From the NCBI GenBank assembly GCA_937928235.1, contig CALEZE010000063.1:1-12845 (forward strand): a stretch of 12,845 nt of DNA, in the 5' to 3' direction. This DNA is from an uncultured bacterium (GTDB lineage: Bacteria > Patescibacteriota > Microgenomatia > UBA8517). Below, one piece after another: positions 1-6,749 of the stretch; position 1 is the first letter of the stretch; each line of letters begins with the position of its first letter. Both the position numbers and the translations under genes were made by a program. The notes beneath the pieces are model-generated. The model worked only from the letters and a program-made list of their open reading frames with translations, had not been told where the DNA came from and did no database searches.

Positions 1-1954
1 CGGCTGCAATTTTTCTTGAACTTTTAATGAGGTCTATGTCGCTCCAGTGGGCGATTTTGAGTTCCGGAAAACCACTTTGGGCTGTGCCAAATACTTCTCC
101 TGGGCCACGCAGCTTGAGGTCTAGTTCGGCAAGCTCAAAACCTGAAATTGTGCGAGTTAATGCGTTAAGCCTGTCTTGCACTTTTTGGGAGGGGTTTTCC
201 GTAAACAGAAGACAGTAGGATTGTTTACTACCTCGCCCTACCCTACCCCTTAACTGGTGAAGTTGGGCAAGGCCAAACCTGTCTGCCCCCTCAATCAACA
301 TTATTGTGGCGTTGGGTATGTCTATACCGACTTCAACAACAGGGGTTGCAACCAAAATATCGGCCTTTTTACTAGCAAACTTTTCAATAGCTAAATCCTT
401 TTCTTTAGCTTTGAGTTTTCCGTGCACAAGTTCAACTTTGAGGTCTGGAAATTCTTTTTTTATCTTTTCAAATTCTGACTTAGCAGATTTAACTTGTTTC
501 ATTGATTCTGTGTCTGATTCCTCAATAAGCGGACACACAACAAATGCTTGCACGCCATCTTTTTTGATTTGCCCCTCTATCCAAGAATACGCACTCTCGC
601 GCTTTTGTGGGGGCACAACCCAAGTTTTAATAGGAATCCTACCTCCTGGAAGCTCGTCTATTGTGGAGAGCTCAAGATCTCCGTAAGCCGTTAAGGCAAC
701 GGTTCTTGGTATTGGTGTTGCTGTCATGGTAAGGACATGGGGGGCCAGTGTTTCACTTCCAGTTTTTTTTGTGAGGTGCGCTCTTTGTTCTACGCCAAAC
801 CGGTGCTGTTCGTCGATAACAACCAATGAAACATTATCTAGCTCCACCTTATCGTGGATCAAGGCATGTGTACCCACAACAACATCTGCCTTTCCTATGT
901 CTCCCTTGGTCCCCGCAGAAGTGATTAATTTGACGCGAACTTTAAAAGAGGAGAGCGTTCCCTCAAGAGTTTTAAAGTGCTGTAGAGCGAGTATCTGGGT
1001 TGGTGCCATGACGGCTGTTTGTGTGCCGTTGGTGAAGGCAACAAAAGCAGCAATTGCGGCAACTACAGTTTTTCCACTTCCAACATCTCCCTCTAAAAGC
1101 CTGTTCATGGGGGTGCCTTCTTCCATATCGCCTAGTATTTCTTCCACAACTTTTTTTTGCGAATTAGTTAGTTTAAACGGAAGGGAGGCCGTAAATTTTT
1201 GGAGAGCACTTTTGTCTACTTTTAACTTATGAATAGCTTCTACTTCTTCCCAGGACTTTTTCTTGTAAAGAGTTTCCAGTTGTAAAAAAAGTAGTTCATT
1301 AAAGGCAAGGCGCTTGCGCGCGGTTTCTGCTTCTTCTGGGGTTTTAGGAAAGTGTACGGATTTAACTGAATCAGCAAGTGAAGGTAATTTAAGGTCCTCA
1401 AGGACTTTTTTGGGTAGAAATTCCTCCCATTTGCCAGCTGTTTGCTTGTATGCGTTTTCCACCTGTCGTCTTAACCATTTGGAGGAAAGACCAGCTGTTT
1501 CTGGGTAGACTGGCACCAGCCGACCCGTGTGCACACCGCCCGTGCCTTCAATCTTCTCGTATTGAGGAGATACAAGCGCTACTTTTCTTCCCCAGAAACC
1601 CACTTTGCCAGAAAGAGATAGCATATCTCCTTCCCGTAGGCTTTTGGCTAGGTAGGGCTGGTTAAACCATGTGACAGAGATTTCACCTGACTTATCTTTT
1701 ACTACCGCTTCCTGCATGACCTTACGGCTTTTGGTGTAAATATTTTTAATAGAGACCAACTTCCCCTTTATGGTGACTGTGTCCCCAACTCGCGCATTCT
1801 TGATCTTGGTTGCATGCCTAAAGTCTTCATAGCGGTGAGGAACATGCAAAAGAAGGTCCTCCAGAGTTTTAATATCCAGTTTTTCAAGGCGTTTTTCGTA
1901 TGTAGGGCCGACAAACGGAAGCTCGCTAACAGAAGTATCCAAATCCATAGGCAT
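1..1954 (-). CDS. recG: ATP-dependent DNA helicase RecG (3' end cut by window edge)
   Basis: RecG is a superfamily 2 helicase that remodels stalled replication forks and Holliday junctions. The reading frame is open from 1954 to base 1, giving 651 residues. E. coli RecG has 693, so probably only a few dozen C-terminal residues are missing. Visible parts are an N-terminal wedge/OB region (about 55-135), Walker A GDVGSGKT (289-296), GTHALI (361-366), the Walker B box DEQH (381-384) followed by RFGV, TATPIPRT (411-418), and motif VI QLRGRVGR (567-574). The RFGLAQLHQLRGR stretch and the LKLRGPGEVFGTAQSG stretch are typical RecG. I start at the first ATG (1954). A second in-frame ATG at 1948 is equally possible, because a TAAAAT -10-like box at 1960-1955 would put a transcription start almost on it. 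No Shine-Dalgarno is seen. The gene diverges from the unknown gene at 2024. Confidence 0.97.
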   Translation of the reverse strand, partial: MPMDLDTSVSELPFVGPTYEKRLEKLDIKTLEDLLLHVPHRYEDFRHATKIKNARVGDTVTIKGKLVSIKNIYTKSRKVMQEAVVKDKSGEISVTWFNQPYLAKSLREGDMLSLSGKVGFWGRKVALVSPQYEKIEGTGGVHTGRLVPVYPETAGLSSKWLRRQVENAYKQTAGKWEEFLPKKVLEDLKLPSLADSVKSVHFPKTPEEAETARKRLAFNELLFLQLETLYKKKSWEEVEAIHKLKVDKSALQKFTASLPFKLTNSQKKVVEEILGDMEEGTPMNRLLEGDVGSGKTVVAAIAAFVAFTNGTQTAVMAPTQILALQHFKTLEGTLSSFKVRVKLITSAGTKGDIGKADVVVGTHALIHDKVELDNVSLVVIDEQHRFGVEQRAHLTKKTGSETLAPHVLTMTATPIPRTVALTAYGDLELSTIDELPGGRIPIKTWVVPPQKRESAYSWIEGQIKKDGVQAFVVCPLIEESDTESMKQVKSAKSEFEKIKKEFPDLKVELVHGKLKAKEKDLAIEKFASKKADILVATPVVEVGIDIPNATIMLIEGADRFGLAQLHQLRGRVGRGSKQSYCLLFTENPSQKVQDRLNALTRTISGFELAELDLKLRGPGEVFGTAQSGFPELKIAHWSDIDLIKSSRKIAA

Positions 1955-2023
1955 ATTTTACATGACAGAGTGTCAACATGTTGTAATTGCCACAAAGAAA
2001 ATAACCAGTTACATTTGGAGGCG
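1955..2023. promoter_or_regulatory. Divergent promoter region between recG and the unknown gene, with a short inverted repeat
   Basis: Sixty-nine bases separate the two divergent starts. On the plus strand TTGCCA (1987-1992) and TACATT (2010-2015) lie 17 bases apart, a fair sigma70-type pair whose start point would fall about on the ATG at 2024. On the minus strand TAAAAT (1960-1955) abuts the recG start. Between them is a perfect 5+5 inverted repeat, TGACA-gag-TGTCA (1963-1975), which could be an operator. All of this is pattern reading only. Confidence 0.35.
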
Positions 2024-2392
2024 ATGGAAAAATCAATTGCAAATTTAGAGAATTATCTTAAAAGCCCAGGGGGGATGATTCAGTTGCAAAGACAGGGTTT
2101 GTTTACTAAAGAAATATATGATGAGTTTGGGTCTGTAAAAGTAGCCCCAGGATGGACAGTAAAAGAACTTGTTGATTTGTCAGTCGAATGGCAACAACAT
2201 GAGTGGAAAGATGGCGTCCTAGAACTCGGTGAAGCTAGTCGAAGGAGAGATATTTTGCTACAAGTCGATGAATATAAAGCGATTAGCAAGTTGTCTGAAA
2301 CGACTGGTGCAGAAATTGATGAATTGATTCAGACTATAGTTTCAGACAGGCTTGTCAAAGAAGGGTTGCTAGAAAGCAAGGAAGAGAGGTAA
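2024..2392 (+). CDS. Hypothetical protein, 122 residues
   Basis: I do not recognise this family. The product is a soluble, charged, mostly helical protein with no signal peptide and no membrane segment. The middle contains VKELVDLSVEWQQHEW, and the C-terminal third (about 75-122) reads as helices, including AEIDELIQTIVSDRLVKEGLLESKEER-like text that ends highly charged. The open frame extends upstream to 1814, but that part is antisense to the 5' end of recG and has cysteine-rich, unlikely composition. I therefore start at ATG 2024. GGAGG lies only two bases before this ATG, too close for a normal ribosome site, while a promoter-like pair ends 8 bases upstream, so the mRNA may be leaderless. 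The last 24 bases overlap the convergent 34-codon gene at 2369-2473. Function unknown. Confidence 0.7.
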   Translation: MEKSIANLENYLKSPGGMIQLQRQGLFTKEIYDEFGSVKVAPGWTVKELVDLSVEWQQHEWKDGVLELGEASRRRDILLQVDEYKAISKLSETTGAEIDELIQTIVSDRLVKEGLLESKEER

Positions 2393-2473
2393 GAAGGTCG
2401 TTAAAAGAAGCGCAAGGCCCGCGATAATTATAATTACTGTAAAGATTTTCTTTTGTTTTTTACTGCCTCCCAT
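2369..2473 (-). CDS. Small single-span membrane protein, 34 residues, coupled to tyrS
   Basis: The ATG of this frame shares one base with the tyrS stop codon (TAATG at 2475-2471), a classic arrangement for translational coupling, and the frame closes with TAG at 2371-2369. The product starts MGGSKKQKK, a short lysine-rich N-terminus. About 25 hydrophobic residues follow (10-34: IFTVIIIIAGLALLL, then TTFLPLFLAF). The positive-inside rule predicts a single transmembrane helix with the N-terminus in the cytoplasm. I do not recognise a family. It overlaps the convergent gene ending at 2392 by 24 bases. Support comes from the start/stop overlap with tyrS and the clean basic-then-hydrophobic pattern; a chance frame remains possible because of its size. 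Confidence 0.6.
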   Translation of the reverse strand: MGGSKKQKKIFTVIIIIAGLALLLTTFLPLFLAF

Positions 2474-3627
2474 TACTTTCTTATCTTAACAAATATCTTT
2501 TTACCAATTTGCACTTTTTCTCCACCCTTTAGTTCAAAGGTTGGGTCTGTAATAGTTTCCCCGTCAACATCTACCGCCTCTTGAGCAATGAGTCTTTTAG
2601 CTTCTGAATTGCTTCCCGCCTCTTGGGCTATTGTCGAAACTAAGTTTCCTTTGTTTTCTATTTCTTTTTTGAATTCCGGCTCGCCCTCTTGGAAGGTCTT
2701 TTCGAAGTGCTCCTTGGCTTTCTTGGCCTCTTCCTTGCTGTGTAATTCGCTAACCAAAGTTTCAGCCAATTTGGTTTTCAGAACAATAGGGTTTTCTGCT
2801 TCCTTGAGCTCTTTCTCTATTTCGGCGACTTCCTTGCTGGGAATATTCGTTGCAAGATTAAAGTAATTTAAGATCAGTTCATCACGAATGGACATCACCT
2901 TTCCAAACATATCGTTTGGAGAATCTTCAAGCCAAATAGCGTTTCCCCAACTCTTACTCATCTTCCTGCCGTCTGTCCCCTCAATGTAGCCTGTTACTAG
3001 AACGAATGATTCTTTGTTTCTTAAGTTCTTCTGCAGGGTTCTGCCAGCCTGCATGTTGAATGTTTGATCAGCGCCCCCAATCTGGATGTCTGTGTCTAGA
3101 TGGCAGCTATCGTACCCTTGCATTACTGGGTATAGCATTTCGTCAAGACGCACCCTTGTACCTTCGTCTAGTCTTTTTCGAATAAGTTCTCTCCCTACAA
3201 AATCTCCAACCGAAAAGTTTTGGGCAAGTTCTACAATGTTTGTGAAAGTAAGTTTCTTTAGCCACTCAGAATTGTGCCGTAGTGTAACTTTGGAAAAATC
3301 CAATATTTTTTTCGCCTGTTTTTTGTACGATTTGAAGTTTTCCTCAATTTCTTTAGAAGTAAGAATTGGTCTCTCCGAATTTTTATCAGAGGTGTCACCT
3401 ATTAGGGCTGTAAAGTCGCCAATAAGGAATGTTACATTGTGACCAAGCTCGACAAATTCCTGAAGTTTTCTCAAGGCGACAGCGTGTCCGATATGGATTT
3501 TGGTGGCTGTTGGGTCGATGCCCAAGTAGACATTAAGTTTTTTGTCGGAGCTAAGAAGTTTTGCCAACCCCTTTTCTTCAGGAATAATGTTTGTGACTCC
3601 TCTTGTTAATGTAGTTTCTATGTCCAT
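2473..3627 (-). CDS. tyrS: Tyrosyl-tRNA synthetase
   Basis: This class I synthetase charges tRNA-Tyr in the cytoplasm. At 384 residues it is close to the short bacterial TyrS size. The first signature reads YLGIDPTATKIHIGH, with HIGH at 45-48. KMSKS is at 222-226. The tyrosine pocket stretch QGYDSCHLDTDIQIGGADQ (170-188) separates it from TrpS. An S4-like RNA-binding domain covers roughly 328-384 (RLIAQEAVDVDG onwards). It follows the nucleoside hydrolase by 21 bases with no visible promoter in the gap, so cotranscription is likely. Its stop overlaps the start of the 34-residue membrane protein. No Shine-Dalgarno precedes the ATG. A T-box leader lies about 2.8 kb upstream on the same strand; whether its control reaches tyrS depends on the hairpin at 5221-5242. 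Confidence 0.97.
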   Translation of the reverse strand: MDIETTLTRGVTNIIPEEKGLAKLLSSDKKLNVYLGIDPTATKIHIGHAVALRKLQEFVELGHNVTFLIGDFTALIGDTSDKNSERPILTSKEIEENFKSYKKQAKKILDFSKVTLRHNSEWLKKLTFTNIVELAQNFSVGDFVGRELIRKRLDEGTRVRLDEMLYPVMQGYDSCHLDTDIQIGGADQTFNMQAGRTLQKNLRNKESFVLVTGYIEGTDGRKMSKSWGNAIWLEDSPNDMFGKVMSIRDELILNYFNLATNIPSKEVAEIEKELKEAENPIVLKTKLAETLVSELHSKEEAKKAKEHFEKTFQEGEPEFKKEIENKGNLVSTIAQEAGSNSEAKRLIAQEAVDVDGETITDPTFELKGGEKVQIGKKIFVKIRK

Positions 3628-3648
3628 AGGTTAAATTCTAGACTTTAC

Positions 3649-4584
3649 TCAGCTTTCCGTCAAAGCATCTTTTTTAGAAAGAATTCTAGTAAACTCTTTT
3701 ACAAAAGCTTCTCTGTCAATCTGGGTGACAAGATTTGTATTTGGCTGTTGTTTTCCCCAACTTCTAAGATCAGCAACAGTCATTCCATATGTGTTTTCTC
3801 CTTGGGTTTCGACGTTTATCTCAATACTCCTAGTTTTAAAATCCCCAGGCCTAATAAAATAGTATGCAGCAAGCGCATCGTAAACCAAAGCTCCTTTGAA
3901 GTTTTCGAACTTTTCGATTCCCTTAATATATTTCCTCATCATTTTAAGAATTGGCGCCTTGAGTGACCCGTCTATCTTTTTAAAGTCGTCAATAAAAAGA
4001 GGTACTTCGTTACACACATCCAATGGAATCAGAACCTTTTCAACATCCGCGTCAAAAACTATTTTTGCAGCTTCAGGGTCTGAAAAAATGTTAAATTCAG
4101 CAACTGCGCTTTTGTTGCCAGGCACACTAATTGCTCCACCCATAATAACTAGTTTTTTGATTAGTTTTGGTAAACCAGGATCTTTTAAAAAGGCTTCTGC
4201 CAAGTTTGTTTGTGGTCCAAGAACAAGAATGCTTGTTTCACCAGGACTACTTCGAACGATTTCTGCTATTTTTTTTGTAGCAAGGTTGTTTAGCCTGACA
4301 CTTTTTGTGACACTTGAACCATCAAGCCCGGATTTACCGTGGACATTTGCACGAACAGGAGACCTTTTTAGTGGCTTCTTTGCACCTGAAAATATTGGAA
4401 TGTCACAACCAAGTAGGTCAAGAATATACCGAGCGTTGTTCGTGGTGTTTTGAATATCCACATTTCCAGCAACTGTAGTTATTGCTTGTATGTCAAAGAG
4501 GTTCGATTTAACGAGTAACATGATAGCAAGCGCATCATCATGCCCCGGATCAGTGTCAATAATTATTTTTGGTTTTTCGTTCAT
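3649..4584 (-). CDS. Inosine/uridine-preferring nucleoside hydrolase family protein
   Basis: Family members cleave the N-glycosidic bond of ribonucleosides to base plus ribose. The product has 311 residues, the usual family length. The calcium-binding N-terminal motif IIIDTDPGHDDALA is at 7-20. VHGKSGLDG (81-89) matches the VHGxDGL element, MGGA is at 148-151, and AEFNIFSDPEAA (162-173) is the ribose-binding element. The late HDP/HDA motif is present as YDALAAYY (235-242): the Asp (236) is kept, but the His usually in front of it, a proton donor in several family members, is Tyr here. Substrate preference cannot be read from the sequence. The start overlaps the HAD stop (ATGA, 4584-4581), so the two are translationally coupled. 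Nucleotide dephosphorylation followed by nucleoside cleavage would be a sensible pair. Confidence 0.93.
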   Translation of the reverse strand: MNEKPKIIIDTDPGHDDALAIMLLVKSNLFDIQAITTVAGNVDIQNTTNNARYILDLLGCDIPIFSGAKKPLKRSPVRANVHGKSGLDGSSVTKSVRLNNLATKKIAEIVRSSPGETSILVLGPQTNLAEAFLKDPGLPKLIKKLVIMGGAISVPGNKSAVAEFNIFSDPEAAKIVFDADVEKVLIPLDVCNEVPLFIDDFKKIDGSLKAPILKMMRKYIKGIEKFENFKGALVYDALAAYYFIRPGDFKTRSIEINVETQGENTYGMTVADLRSWGKQQPNTNLVTQIDREAFVKEFTRILSKKDALTES

Positions 4585-5207
4585 AGTAACTTAAGCAAAT
4601 CGGCTGTTTTCTTAACTTGAAAAGTTTGCATACCTAGCAATTCTGCAGGCAAAATGTCGGTATCCAGCTGGTCGCCGACAGAGAGCAGGGTTGTGGGTGA
4701 AAATTCTTGAGCTAACTTTTTAAACACCTCCTGTTTTGATGCGAACTCCTCCCCGTTTATTTTTCTTTCAAAAGAGTTTTCCAGGCCTAGGGTTTTTAGT
4801 ACATTCTCCATCCATACACGAGGAGCTGCGGTCAGAAGAAAAAGTCGTTTTTTTCTGGTTTTTAGGGTTCGGACTGCCTCGACACCTGGCTGAAAGTTTC
4901 TAAGAATTGGGGCAGGATTAATATCCCAAGCGACATCAAAATAGTCACCACGAGTGATACCATATCTTTTAGCCATCACATTACTTATTCCTATTTCATC
5001 CTTCAGTGCGTCTTGAATCAATTTTTCGGCAGCGTTCTGGGTTGAAACTTCTCTGTCGAGGACAAACTGTATAGAATTAGCAATAATGTTTTTGAACAAG
5101 GTGGAGTTTTTAAAGGTTCCATTATCGCCATCTAGTTCATACAAAGTTCCATCCATGTCGAAAATGAATATTTCAGGTTTAATTATTTTTTCTTTAGATT
5201 CTTTCAT
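4581..5207 (-). CDS. HAD-superfamily hydrolase (phosphatase, possibly a nucleotidase)
   Basis: The product is 208 residues with all HAD motifs. Motif I is FDMDGTLY (16-23; nucleophile D17, acid D19), motif II is LLTAAP (Thr126), the motif III Lys is probably K158, and motif IV is SVGDQLDTD (176-184; D179 and D184). A helical cap follows motif I, as in subfamily I. The DMDGTLY-ELDG start resembles pyrimidine 5'-nucleotidase-like members, and coupling to a nucleoside hydrolase makes a 5'-nucleotidase role plausible, but HAD substrate cannot be assigned from motifs. The ATG at 5207 lies about 13 bases after a hairpin with a six-U tail and has no Shine-Dalgarno at normal spacing; the nearest GGAGG is buried in that hairpin. 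Confidence 0.88.
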   Translation of the reverse strand: MKESKEKIIKPEIFIFDMDGTLYELDGDNGTFKNSTLFKNIIANSIQFVLDREVSTQNAAEKLIQDALKDEIGISNVMAKRYGITRGDYFDVAWDINPAPILRNFQPGVEAVRTLKTRKKRLFLLTAAPRVWMENVLKTLGLENSFERKINGEEFASKQEVFKKLAQEFSPTTLLSVGDQLDTDILPAELLGMQTFQVKKTADLLKLL

Positions 5208-5367
5208 TTTTTAAGCCACTAAAAAACCTCCTTGCGGAGGTTAACCTAGGAAATTTATAAGAATATACCGGCTACCCCGCTTTTGAGGAGGTTTCTAAAT
5301 GCCAGTAATTTTTCATGATCATGACACATATTGTACACTAGCAACGCAATATATCTAAGACAGTTCT
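5208..5367 (-). promoter_or_regulatory. Gap with possible promoter and micro-ORF upstream of the HAD gene
   Basis: This 160-base gap lies between the phosphoribosyltransferase-like gene and the HAD gene. Read on the minus strand it holds TG-TACAAT (5337-5330), an extended -10-like element. Seven bases later a 16-codon frame begins (5322-5272, MIMKNYWHLETSSKAG, ending TAG). An AT-rich stretch and the hairpin at 5242-5221 follow. AAACCTCC (5294-5287) repeats the left arm of that hairpin, so two segments compete for the same GGAGGTT arm. The gap could hold the HAD operon promoter plus a terminator for the upstream gene, or an attenuator. Evidence is by pattern only. Confidence 0.3.
5221..5242 (-). 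terminator. Intrinsic terminator-like hairpin before the HAD gene
   Basis: On the minus strand AACCTCC (5242-5236), a GCAA tetraloop and GGAGGTT (5231-5225) form a 7-bp stem continuing into a run of T ending at 5221. It most simply ends the T-box/phosphoribosyltransferase transcript. Since the HAD ATG is only about 13 bases further on, it may instead act conditionally. The tail TTTTTTAGTGG also follows the hairpin inside T-box stem III at 6547-6526. Confidence 0.7.
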
Positions 5368-6420
5368 TCATCTTCGTTCGGGATGAGCAGACACCAGTGA
5401 GTTTCGAATTTCCCTTCTTAATTCAAAAACAGATTCCTGTTGAGCTTGCCTGTCTTTACTAAGACCGTGTATTTCAGTAATCAATTCTGAAACCAGTTCA
5501 ATATTGTTTCTAAAACTTTCCGCAGATGTGTGCTCTAAGAAGTACGGGGATGCAAGAAGGTTGGGGTTGGTAGTGTGAACCCCCTCTTTCCAAACCTCTT
5601 CATTTACAGATGGCAAAAAGCGACCATCATCTTTTAAAGCCTTCATTTTTTCAGAACTAAGCGCAAAAGGAAAAAGTGTGTTTCTAACAGACTTAGTTTT
5701 GAAGAGTTCGTTCAATAAAAATCGACCCTCTTCTTTTCTCTGGATAAATTCGTGTATCGGAAGCACGATTCCTAGGCATCTTTCTATGGCGGGGTGCACA
5801 ATGAAGTCTTTTATGTGCCACCCATCATCTCCATTTGAGGTGTTAAGCGTGTGGCCAGTAAATATTTTAGACCCAAGTGATTCCAACCTGGTTTTTGCGC
5901 CAGGTATTTCGCCGAGCTCTCCGGTGTTCGTGATCAAAAAGGCGTGTGATGTGTTTTCAGGAGTAAGCCCAAGGAGTCTCATGGTAGTCTCGCTACTTGA
6001 ACCGGAGAACGAAACATCGTCGCCTACAAGGCTGTGAGAGAGATCAAATTTTTTGTGTAATTCTCTAATTTGAGGTATTGGTATGCTTACTATGTGACCT
6101 GAGGTTGGGAGTCTCGGATCTGTCACCTGTCTAACTCTGCTTAGGTGGAAATCTCTCAAGACTGGCGTGCTTGGGAAAATTTCTTTAAGTGAGTCGCTAA
6201 GCCAAGAGTTACTCGTTAAATCAATAATGCTAGTAAACCTTTGATTGACTAGTTGTTTTGCGAGGCTTCCTATGCACTGGTTAGGGGAAACCACCTCGTG
6301 TTTAAAATTGCCATTCCCTATTACACGAAATAACTCTTCAGATTTAGACACGAGAGTTGACCAATCCTTCGGATTGGTTGTAGCAATTAGCTCATCTGAC
6401 ATCCACACTATTCTTTTCAT
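5368..6420 (-). CDS. Phosphoribosyltransferase-like protein under T-box control, 350 residues
   Basis: I do not recognise a named family. The one clear clue is HSLVGDDVSFSGSSSETTMRLLG (129-151). It has the form hydrophobic-DD-x-x-x-(S/T)G-(S/T), like the PRPP-binding loop of type I phosphoribosyltransferases, preceded by a beta strand and followed by a helix. The N-terminal part (1-128) contains IIDLTSNSWLSDSLKEIFP and HIVSIPIPQIRELHKKFD, plausible alpha/beta text for a lid plus core. The C-terminal 140 residues are helical and charged. There is no signal peptide or membrane segment. The frame is open up to 6459, but that portion is the T-box terminator, so I take ATG 6420 (MKRIVWMSDEL), 11 bases after the terminator T run. 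A further ATG at 6402 is possible. Amino-acid base salvage or nucleotide work is inferred from neighbours (HAD phosphatase, nucleoside hydrolase), not shown. Confidence 0.75.
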   Translation of the reverse strand: MKRIVWMSDELIATTNPKDWSTLVSKSEELFRVIGNGNFKHEVVSPNQCIGSLAKQLVNQRFTSIIDLTSNSWLSDSLKEIFPSTPVLRDFHLSRVRQVTDPRLPTSGHIVSIPIPQIRELHKKFDLSHSLVGDDVSFSGSSSETTMRLLGLTPENTSHAFLITNTGELGEIPGAKTRLESLGSKIFTGHTLNTSNGDDGWHIKDFIVHPAIERCLGIVLPIHEFIQRKEEGRFLLNELFKTKSVRNTLFPFALSSEKMKALKDDGRFLPSVNEEVWKEGVHTTNPNLLASPYFLEHTSAESFRNNIELVSELITEIHGLSKDRQAQQESVFELRREIRNSLVSAHPERR

Positions 6421-6431
6421 ATTTTTTTCAA

Positions 6432-6484
6432 CAAAAAACCTCGCCTTCATCCTGAACAATAAAGTTCAGAACAAGGGCGAGGTT
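6432..6484 (-). terminator. T-box intrinsic terminator
   Basis: AACCTCGCC (6484-6476) pairs perfectly with GGCGAGGTT (6445-6437), followed by a T run. The enclosed part forms its own CTGAAC/GTTCAG hairpin. Uncharged tRNA would stabilise the antiterminator and allow transcription of the gene at 6420. Confidence 0.93.
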
Positions 6485-6506
6485 TCATCTCGCGGTACCA
6501 CCTTGT
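6471..6506 (-). promoter_or_regulatory. T-box antiterminator helix
   Basis: ACAAGG (6506-6501) pairs with CCTTGT (6476-6471), and GCGAG pairs with CTCGC. The seven-base UGGUACC bulge between them is the canonical form that receives the tRNA acceptor end. It shares CCTCGCC with the terminator, so the two helices exclude each other. Confidence 0.93.
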
Positions 6507-6749
6507 TTCCTAATAAGTTTCCACTAAAAAACACCCACTGCGGGGTGCCTTGTCACAACTTATTAGCTTGTTGTTTCAAGTGCTTGACTTTGCAGTGACA
6601 CTCTAGCGCTGTTACGGGCGCTCCCGTTTCCAATTTCGTCGGAACGGCTCAGCAGGGTAATTCATTACTTTCTGTCCGTTGGGCTTTCACCTACCGCCCA
6701 ATCTCTTTTGTCACCCGAAAGTAACTACTTCACTGCTTCTCAGCCTTTA

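Noticed and set aside
1..1950. Several open frames on the plus strand opposite recG
   Set aside because: They are antisense shadows; the continuous minus frame has full RecG motifs.
1814..2023. Upstream extension of the 122-residue protein
   Set aside because: It is antisense to the start of recG, has shadow-like composition with clustered Cys/His, and a promoter-like pair lies just before 2024.
5299..5358. Plus-strand 19-codon frame (MPVIFHDHDTYCTLATQYI) preceded by a good GAGGAGG at 5285-5291
   Set aside because: The GAGGAGG is the complement of the CCTCC repeats that belong to the minus-strand hairpin region. No plus-strand promoter or partner gene is visible, and the product has no recognisable pattern.
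6421..6459. Extra 13 N-terminal residues on the phosphoribosyltransferase-like protein
   Set aside because: Those codons are the 3' arm and T run of the T-box terminator, which must lie upstream of the coding region.
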